Of a stretch of DNA of 14,716 bases, positions 9,080 through 14,716 are shown one piece after another. The stretch covers positions 1 to 14,716 of the forward strand of contig JADNRX010001087.1 in assembly GCA_015501595.1 (NCBI GenBank), given 5' to 3'. Both the position numbers and the translations under genes were made by a program. Under the pieces are notes generated by a model, which made no database searches, had not been told where the DNA came from, and saw nothing but the letters and a program-made list of their open reading frames with translations. The stretch comes from Hymenopellis radicata (lineage: Eukaryota; Basidiomycota; Agaricomycetes; Agaricales; Physalacriaceae). Numbering within the stretch: the stretch's first letter is position 1; every line of letters begins with the position of its first letter.

Positions 9080-10216
9080 GGGAAGAGGAAGAAAGGAAAT
9101 GGGGGATTATCCTGACGCCCTGGCTTATATCCCAAAATGATTCGGGCGAGATCCAGATCTGCGAGGCTCCGTGGAGATGGGTATTAGAGCGGAGTGACGT
9201 GGTCGTTTCTAGGGCGTCCATTTAAGTTTGCGAACCCGAATTAGTCGAATGTTGGAATCGACGCCACACGTAAGTTGGTGTTTTGAATGTCGTTGAATTG
9301 AAAGTATGAAGAGCCGAATAATAGAGAGGCGAGTCGAGGAATAGTGAGAGAAGATCTGAGAAATGTATGAGCTCGTTGAGACGAGACGTTAATCACAACA
9401 TGAACGCACCTCCCCAAGTCCGAATCGAGATCTCGTCAACGCGAAAGGTTTCCGAGGTCGAACGTTCGCGAATCCACATGCTTGACTCAGTCGTAACCCA
9501 GGCCATGGTAACACCGCCACGTAAATAAAGAAGCCATAACGAAAAGAAGGAGGGTTCCACGGCGCGAACTTGCTCCTGGCGCTAAAATCACCAGACCGCG
9601 AGATCTGCGGATCCATGCGGTCGCAAATGGAGTCTATTGAAATGCGTCAGCGCTGCCGATAAACAGAAGGGTTACGTTCCTGTTTGTTGAATGTAAATCC
9701 ACCTGAGTGCCTTAGACCAGAATTCCAGAGCCCAGCCTATTCTGCGAGGATAATACGACGTCAATTAAAGTATACAAATGCGCAATTAACGCCGCCGAGG
9801 AGATTTCCAAGAAAGATGACGTCCGGGAAAATCGAGATGAGGGATGGAGGCAAGTGTGCAAGGCCGCGTCAGCGCCCCAGTCCAAGTTCCCAGGCTGCCG
9901 GTCCCGACACGATAAGATTGCCTTCAAGAGGCACCCGCAGCGCTCGTCATAGATAATATAAGTCGAAGTTAACGGCAACGGAACGCGAGGTCAAGGTAAA
10001 AAGCAGAATAAGACGCGTTTAACGCGTTGTCGCGCCCCTAGGACCGTCGGGATATGTGACGGGAATCTTGAAGAGTAAATTCCGAACCGGGAGAGGCACA
10101 TGCAGGTGAAGAGACAGTCAGAATTTATTGGACGTGAGAATTTGAGGTCGGCGTGGTGAGAGTACCAGCACAAGTCCCGTCGATCACTCGGTTAGTCCGA
10201 ATTGGGACTTGCTCTC
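9080..10216. repeat. R2: second copy of the ~1.1-kb direct repeat
   Basis: This is the copy upstream of M2, co-linear with R1 from the pyrimidine tract and TATA element to ACTTGCTCTC (10207-10216). Unlike R1 it is not followed by a P-type gene; the homology stops abruptly at 10216. The R1-to-R2 offset (about 3.5 kb) and the shared first exons of M1 and M2 point to tandem duplication of an M-plus-promoter module with later divergence. Confidence 0.75.
9124..9130 (-). promoter_or_regulatory. TATA element of M2
   Basis: The minus strand reads TTTTGGGATATAAGCC, identical over the core to the M1 element, and is followed by a pyrimidine tract (CCCCCATTTCCTTTCTTCC). The first ATG of M2 lies 76 nt below it, against 88 nt in M1. 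Confidence 0.55.
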
Positions 10217-10328
10217 TTACCACAACCATTGCAGCAAGCATTACCATAAATCTCTGGTTATAATCACAGAGGCATTTTCCATATCCTGTGCTTATAACAC
10301 CCATCGAGTAGCCATGCATTAGTGCAAA

Positions 10329-10577
10329 TTAGTGCTTATTAACAGCCAGAGGCCCGCCTACATTTGGGAGGTTCCCGGCACTAGCCTTGAGCCAAAAACT
10401 CCCATATTCGTTACATGAAGGCCACGGTAACACTTGATTAAGCAGCGAGACATATAGGGTAATTAAAAAATTGTCCAAATCTGGACAGCTAGCAGGTATA
10501 TACGGTGCGCCTAGAACGCTGCCCACGGCGGCGAAGCTGGGAGAATTGAAGGAGTGTATGGATGATATCAGAGGCAT
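10329..10577 (-). CDS. Small open frame of unknown function (82 aa)
   Basis: An ATG at 10577 opens an 82-codon frame ending in TAA at 10329. It contains SFAAVGSVLGAPYIPAS, DNFLITLYVSLLNQVLPW and SFWLKASAGNLPNVGGPL. The frame continues open upstream into the palindrome and tRNA-like repeat, which argues that openness there is incidental. No family is recognised and no intron signals define it. It may be a fragment of a gene cut by the neighbouring repeat, or chance. Confidence 0.25.
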   Translation of the reverse strand: MPLISSIHSFNSPSFAAVGSVLGAPYIPASCPDLDNFLITLYVSLLNQVLPWPSCNEYGSFWLKASAGNLPNVGGPLAVNKH

Positions 10578-10601
10578 GGCGTTATGATATTTTGGACTGG
10601 C

Positions 10602-10627
10602 GCGAGGCGCACAATTGTGCGCCTCGC
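10602..10627. repeat. 26-bp perfect palindrome in unit A
   Basis: The sequence GCGAGGCGCACAA is followed directly by its reverse complement with no spacer. It lies at the position equivalent to the unrelated palindrome of unit B. Confidence 0.75.
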
Positions 10628-10754
10628 ATACCAGGCTCAAAAATGCAGCGGAAACATGGAAAATGGTCCATGCGCAGCGTTGGCAATGCCGCCGCCGACA
10701 ATGGATGGAATTGGCTTGCACAGAGGATTGAGGAGGAGGGTAGAATGGATAATT

Positions 10755-10800
10755 CCCCCTCGGAGGATTCGAACCTCCCGAGCTACCCTTTAGCGGGGGG
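10755..10800 (-). ncRNA. tRNA-like minihelix with perfect B-box (unit A)
   Basis: The minus strand contains GGTTCGAATCC (10775-10765), an exact RNA polymerase III B-box. It lies in a 5-bp stem, 7-base loop T-arm (GGAGG-TTCGAAT-CCTCC), with a C-run before and a G-run after that can pair like an acceptor stem. I find no D-arm, no A-box at the usual spacing and no canonical anticodon arm, so this is not a normal tRNA gene. It could be a tRNA-derived SINE relic or a minihelix RNA. Confidence 0.4.
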
Positions 10801-11229
10801 ATTTGATGGTGGATGGAATGTGCGGTGATATGAGTGCGCCGTTGTTTTGTTTGCCTCCCTTGTTGCGTTCGCGTCGTCGTTGCGGTCGACACCGCCACCG
10901 ATTTAGACGTGTCACGATCGTTTCTCGACAGGTATAAGATGGCTGCCTGTCGACCAGGGCTTACGCTGGAAAGCGGCGTTGGTGACCATTGCTACGGCAT
11001 GTGAAAATTTAGCAACGAAGCCAATGAAAACCACGGAAACGACAATGCACCTCGCGTGTCGTCGTCGCTGACAGCGACGACGACGATGGTCTCCAGCTGA
11101 CTGACGACACCCCACAATTGTCTCTGTCACCGCAGTCTCCTAGCCATGGAGGCACAGAAGAACTGAAATTCGAGTGGGAGAAAAGAGTGCAATGCAAATA
11201 ATCGGACGAACGCTTTGGACTCCGCCCGA

Positions 11230-11251
11230 CGCACGGACCATGGTCCGTGCG
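11230..11251. repeat. 22-bp perfect palindrome in unit B
   Basis: CGCACGGACCA is followed directly by its reverse complement. It occupies the same relative place as the 26-bp palindrome of unit A but has a different sequence. Confidence 0.75.
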
Positions 11252-11354
11252 CGCATATTACGTCGCTCATGCGGGATGGCGATGGCGCCGCTCAACAGAG
11301 CAGCGCACGCCGACCCAGCATACGATCGATTAGGTGCTGGCAGGATAGAATATT

Positions 11355-11400
11355 CCCTCGGAGGATTCGAACCTCCCGAGGCTACCCTTTAGCGAGGGGG
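11355..11400 (-). ncRNA. tRNA-like minihelix with perfect B-box (unit B)
   Basis: Same T-arm and B-box (GGTTCGAATCC at 11373-11363) as unit A. The outer stem here is CCCTCG pairing with CGAGGG, while unit A has longer C and G runs; pairing is kept although the bases differ. The CGCTAAAGGGTAGC link is shared. There is no full cloverleaf. Confidence 0.4.
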
Positions 11401-11600
11401 ATTTGATGGTGGATGGGCCAAATATACAACGAGATGATAAAATCGAATTCGCCGTCGTTTCGTCAGCTGGCGAGTCCGCCGTCATTTTGTTCGTCGCCGC
11501 CACTTCAGACGTGGGTTGGTGGCGCGATCCTTGTGAGATATTGGAATGAAGATAGCTGCCTGCCGACCAGGGCTTACGCCGAGAAGAGACGTTGGTGTCG

Positions 11601-11981
11601 CATGGAGACCAGTTCCTAGGGAACTAGGAAAGAGCACGGAGAATAAGCAAAGGATCTTCAGTTTGAATTCGAGGACGCACTTATTGTCGGCGTCGCCAGC
11701 AGACGCTCACGACAAAACTACCAGACGGCCCATACAGCCGTCTCCATCGTCCAAATCCGCGTCGATGACGGGTTGCCGAAAAGACGGCCTTTAACGGGCT
11801 TACGTCGTAGACCAGCGCGGCGGATGTGGTGATTTGGCGCCAGCAGACGACGACGACGGTTTTAAAGCCAAGAGGATGCTTGTGCTCCCGGACTAGCCCA
11901 CTCCTCGCGTCAACGAGGAGAATGCTGCAATATTAGCGGCATCGAAAGCTCTCATCAGAGCGTGGAACGGGACGAGCGAGA
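11601..11981. other. Gene-free stretch
   Basis: No convincing exon, repeat or RNA was seen. Short GACGAC runs occur near 11847. Confidence 0.4.
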
Positions 11982-12449
11982 TTAATAGTCGTGGTGAGAG
12001 GACAAGATGGCTTGCCCGATTGGGACAGCCTCCTCGTCGTGGACGTTGACGACGTCGCTGTGAGTCCGGGCGCCTGGAAATAGGTTGAGTAGGAGGATAG
12101 ACATCTGGGACGGCAGGCCAGTCGCGTCAGAGTAGGAGAACGATCCGGCTTGCGCGAATGTCGAATTTCGTTCGACGGACGGTTGGAACAGCGTCGGGAA
12201 ATTCTGGTTGGGTTAAACACACTCAATACATTTATTTGTGACAGAATGACAGAGCCACGTACCGTAGAAGTCAACGCCAAGACGAACGCCGGCCCAGGGT
12301 GCGAGAGGTGAAGAAAGTTGACGAGGTAGGAGCTAAGATGCTCGTACGAGGCAGTGTAACTACCTTAGCCTTTCAGTTCATTAGACTTCAATTGGACTTT
12401 AACTCACCCGGTACAGGTACCAGCCCGAGCTTGTGTACATATATAGAGT
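11982..12449 (-). CDS. Three in-phase exons of an unrecognised protein, 5' end missing
   Basis: Exons (minus): about 12449-12408, 12363-12263 and 12203-11982 (TAA at 11984-11982). Introns are 44 nt (12407-12364; GTGAGT...CTAAG) and 59 nt (12262-12204; GTACGT...TTAAC...CCAG). One frame runs through all three, with natural-looking composition: KLGLVPVPGSYTASYEHLSS, YLVNFLHLSHPGPAFVLALT, NFPTLFQPSVERNSTFAQAG, SFSYSDATGLPSQMSILLLN, LFPGARTHSDVVNVHDEEAV. There is no ATG in frame in the first exon. Upstream there is an acceptor-like AATAG at 12452-12450 but no good upstream donor, so the gene is either 5'-truncated or begins in an exon I could not find. I do not recognise the family. A longer ATG-started frame overlaps (12280-11933), but its Arg/Ser/Thr-rich translation looks like a shadow. 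Confidence 0.55.
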
Positions 12450-12929
12450 CTATTAAAAGATGATTTTACAAGACATTTCTGAGGCCTCGGAAGCCCGACG
12501 TCCCGAATGCTGCCTCCCGACGCCCGATCGGATATTCGCTCTTCATCAGACTTTATTAGACTTTAATTAGACTGATTTTATACCGTCTCGTCGACTAAAG
12601 CCATGAACCTAGAGTAAGCTGGACCTTCTAGACTGGATCCCAATCTCACATTCCCGAATATTTCCGAGGCCCGCAAGCCCCGCCGTCGCGCACGACGGCT
12701 GCACCAAGTAGCACTTTTCTTTGGACCGAAACATTCAGCCGTAATGGCGGGTCAGGAAGGACACGGAAAATTCTGAGAAATCACAAACCTCGAAGTAACT
12801 GATTAATCCTCATTTTAGAGAATTCTACAGGGACCTGGTGTCCCGCCTGCTCACACACGGTGGGTGCCAAATATCTGAGTGGCAATTTCAGATGGAAGTA
12901 ACCGGTAGATTACCGGTGCGCCCTGATTT
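12450..12929. other. Gene-free stretch with degenerate repeats
   Basis: Two loosely similar blocks, TTTCTGAGGCC (12477-) and TTTCCGAGGCC (12660-), are each followed by GC-rich CCGACG/CCGCCG sequence. AT-rich ATTAGACTT-like words recur (12388-12400, 12548-12572). No coding exon was seen. Confidence 0.4.
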
Positions 12930-13440
12930 GCGTTCTCTATTATTATTCAGGCGCTGTGCATGTAGTGGGCGTGGGAATGGATCTCGGAAAATGCCGAAAA
13001 GGTGCATCCAACCTAGCGATGCGCCATCCAGCGATTCTTGGGCGGGTTTCGAGCAAGAAACTAGTAGAATAGATGTATTCAACGCAAGACTATTATATGA
13101 CATTTGAATCGGTGAATGCTAGAGGTCTGTATCAGGCCACCAGCGCATGCGCCCGCCCAATAGTGCCCAGTTTGAGCGTGGGAATCGTTCCGGCAAATGC
13201 CGAAAAAGCGCATCCAAGGTAGTAGCGCGCCATCCAACGATTCCTGGCTGGGCTTCAAGCAAAAATTATATTCATGTATACAGGAGACATATATAGAGCA
13301 ATTTTGGGAAGTGGATGCCATACATTGCTGCTGTGCAGCCCTGTAGCCAGCGCACGCCGTGCCTGCCAGTAGACTGCACAAAGCGTGGGAATATATACGG
13401 AAGTTGCCGGTCTTTTTCGAGCGGTTTTGGATTGTGATCT
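12930..13440. repeat. Degenerate tandem repeat, 207-bp period, about 2.5-3 units
   Basis: Units share GCGTGGGAAT at the start, then AATGCCGAAAA-GCGCATCCAA, then GCGCCATCCA-CGATTC and a GGGCTTC/GGGTTTCGAGCAA block; the third unit keeps only the first part. CGTGGGAA lies at 12970-12977, 13177-13184 and 13384-13391, exactly 207 bp apart each time. On the minus strand the first two units translate to similar peptides (QESLDGA-L-WM-FGI-R), but in different frames, so coding is doubtful. Confidence 0.7.
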
Positions 13441-13532
13441 GGAGACGAGTATTACCATGAACTAGTATTAATATATTAAAGGTGGTGAGGCCTGTAGGGT
13501 TCCACTGAGGCTGAGCTAGGGTCAGGATTTTG

Positions 13533-13582
13533 GTGGTTCTAACCACACATTATGGAAAGGCCATCAGTGGTTGTAACCACTG
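13533..13582. promoter_or_regulatory. Pair of GTGGTT-N2-AACCAC palindromes
   Basis: One copy is at 13533-13546 (spacer CT) and the other at 13565-13582 (spacer GT, with arms extended to CAGTGGTT/AACCACTG). The centres are 34 bp apart, close to three helical turns. They lie about 45 bp before the start of P2 homology. The pattern resembles a paired operator for a dimeric regulator, but that is inference. Confidence 0.45.
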
Positions 13583-13624
13583 CATTACCCCTCAAATTAC
13601 AGCATGGCCTGCTTACCACGACAC

Positions 13625-14468
13625 GACCTCGAACGCGTCGCTCCGAGATTCCGCGACAACGACGTCTACACTTTCTGCGCCGACCGCGGACATGCGCAGA
13701 AGCTATGAAGGGCGTTGATAGCGCGGAAACAATCGGAATTTGGAGGTAAGCTTTTGTTGAAATGACTCAGAGTGATTTTCGGCTCACCGTGGATAAGGTT
13801 TTGCGTATATCGTGTCGACGTTTCAAGAATGTTAACATGGACATAACGACAGAACCGCGTGTTCTGCTGAGTGCGGATATTTCGGTCACTGGCTCTGAAC
13901 TTTATTAACATTGCGATGCTCCAGGTACGTGTTACTACTTCTTAGACGGTCTTGATGTGTAGGGAGCGAGTGTTAGAACCATTGGGAGTGCTTGCGGACA
14001 TGCTAAACACGCGGTTGGTCCCGCTTTTCAGGTATGTTCACCTCACTTTCAGTTTCATTGATCTGAAGAGTTACGCCTGGGAACAGTATACACAACGACA
14101 CATGTATTTTACAGTGTCGAATATTATTCGACTTCTATTCTAACCATTCTCTGCCTGTCAAAATCGCGCCCTTATATCCCAAATCGACCTTAAGAACCTG
14201 TACCCCGAAGCACCTTCACCGCCGACCCTCTCAGCGCGTACTGCAGGAGGCGAGGAACACGCAGGACTCTACATGGCGTCGTTACTGCAAGTTGCTCAAA
14301 AGTTACCGAGGTACGTACCTGATATGTTAGAGATGAACGTTGAACCGTGGTGGCTTCGTTGACGGTGACCAGACGAAAATTGCGCTCGATGACGCTCTTA
14401 CTTTGTTTTCGAAGGCGGGCATCATTTGCGAAGACTACGGAGTCGGCCTGGTGTCCTCGTTAGGATGA
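13625..14468 (+). CDS. P2: candidate spliced plus-strand gene, related to P1
   Basis: Similarity to P1 starts around 13625 and includes the first intron (13746-13797, GTAAGC...ATAAG). From an ATG at 13955 a frame reads CRERVLEPLGVLADMLNTRL. It runs to a GTATG donor at 14033 and can join in phase, through a short 37-nt intron ending near 14069, to a long open exon containing CRILFDFYSNHSLPVKIAPL. Another frame of the same exon contains NLYPEAPSPPTLSARTAGGE. With a GTACCT donor at 14315 and the acceptor at 14372, that frame joins TKIALDDALTLFSKAGIICE and ends at TGA 14466-14468. The two models conflict and I cannot choose between them. No family is recognised. The gene or transcript may continue: a GTACGT donor follows at about 14487. 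Confidence 0.3.
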
Positions 14469-14716
14469 GGACCAAGATAAAGTTGGTACGTGCCTCTTCT
14501 ATTCCTCTCACTTTTTTTTTTACGGCTCATGGAAAAGCCAGATCTAGATCTTGATCAGGGAGTTCTCCTCGCTTCCTTCGTCGTCTGTGTTCTTCTTCCC
14601 GTGTGGTATACCTGCCCGTTGGAGGGCGCGCCCGATGCCGACTGCGAGAGTTTACTTGACGAGCGCCGAGTCGGAACATTGGGTCGGTCAGGAGACAATT
14701 GTGTGCAGCTGGTCTG
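14469..14716. other. Window end, nothing assigned
   Basis: A possible donor (GTACGTGCC at about 14487), a short T-run near 14511 and the palindrome AGATCTAGATCT (about 14541-14552) are visible. No exon could be supported before the window ends. Confidence 0.3.

Larger units (their letters stand above)
10570..10990. repeat. Direct repeat unit A (palindrome plus tRNA-like core)
   Basis: Unit A shares with unit B (about 11180-11600) the tRNA-like core followed by ATTTGATGGTGGATGG, a GTCGT-rich stretch, and AGCTGCC/GGCTGCC followed by CGACCAGGGCTTACGC. The cores are 598 bp apart and the distal blocks 613 bp apart. Both units carry a long perfect palindrome 100-160 bp before the core. The pattern resembles a tandemly duplicated SINE-like or other tRNA-derived element; the boundaries are not defined. 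Confidence 0.6.
11180..11600. repeat. Direct repeat unit B (palindrome plus tRNA-like core)
   Basis: Second unit, matching unit A in the core and in the distal CGACCAGGGCTTACGC block (11564-11579). The sequence between is GTCGT-rich in both but only loosely alignable. Confidence 0.6.

Noticed and set aside
11933..12280. ATG-started 115-codon minus-strand frame
   Set aside because: It reads through the 59-nt intron, and its composition (Arg/Ser/Thr/Pro) looks like an out-of-frame shadow of the spliced exons at 12363-11982.
13079..13546. 155-codon minus-strand frame over the 207-bp repeats
   Set aside because: Although 207 is divisible by three, the similar peptides of the first two units fall in different frames, so the open frame is probably incidental.
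14160..14175. CTTATATCCCAAA read on the minus strand as a third copy of the M promoter
   Set aside because: Only about 12 bases match R1/R2, no pyrimidine tract or M-like exon follows, and the site lies within an open P2 exon.

Overview
The window looks like nuclear DNA of a basidiomycete fungus, probably an Agaricomycete. The main evidence is a minus-strand gene for a DUF6535-type membrane protein, a family abundant in Agaricomycetes. Further support comes from many introns of about 44-65 nt with GT(A/G)(A/G)G donors, CTRAC/CTAAC-like branch points and YAG acceptors. No rRNA gene, canonical tRNA gene, CRISPR array or bacterial-style operon was seen. All exon models were made by eye from splice signals and phase; none was checked against RNA or a database.

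Layout. Positions 2-1293 hold a short DNA transposon-like element with an 18-bp perfect terminal inverted repeat, palindrome-rich subterminal regions and no transposase. Positions 1450-3981 (minus) hold the DUF6535 gene: five exons, four introns and two apparent frameshifts. Positions 4494-5565 and 7341-9054 (both minus) hold two related spliced units, here called M1 and M2. Each starts below a TATA element in a similar promoter and is cut into exons of about 11-125 nt. Upstream of each lies a copy (R1, R2) of the same ~1.1-kb sequence. Immediately beyond R1, on the plus strand, lies a candidate spliced gene P1 (6719-7322), with a relative P2 at 13625-14468. M1/P1 therefore look like a divergent pair, and the whole 4.5-10.2 kb block looks like a duplicated accessory module.

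Positions 10216-11600 hold a direct duplication of ~600-bp units, each with a long perfect palindrome and a tRNA-like minihelix carrying a perfect B-box. Positions 11982-12449 (minus) hold three in-phase exons of an unrecognised protein with no ATG in the visible first exon. Positions 12930-13440 hold a degenerate 207-bp-period repeat that preserves CGTGGGAA at exact spacing. Just before P2 are two GTGGTT-N2-AACCAC palindromes.

M1 and M2 are the best candidates for something undescribed. Reading frames can be threaded through nine (M1) and fourteen (M2) exons. In M2 this works only if two well-formed internal exons are skipped; including either one brings an in-frame stop. That suggests poison exons, unless the units are non-coding or decaying. 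The minus strand there is pyrimidine-rich and poor in stop codons, so the open frames alone are not proof.
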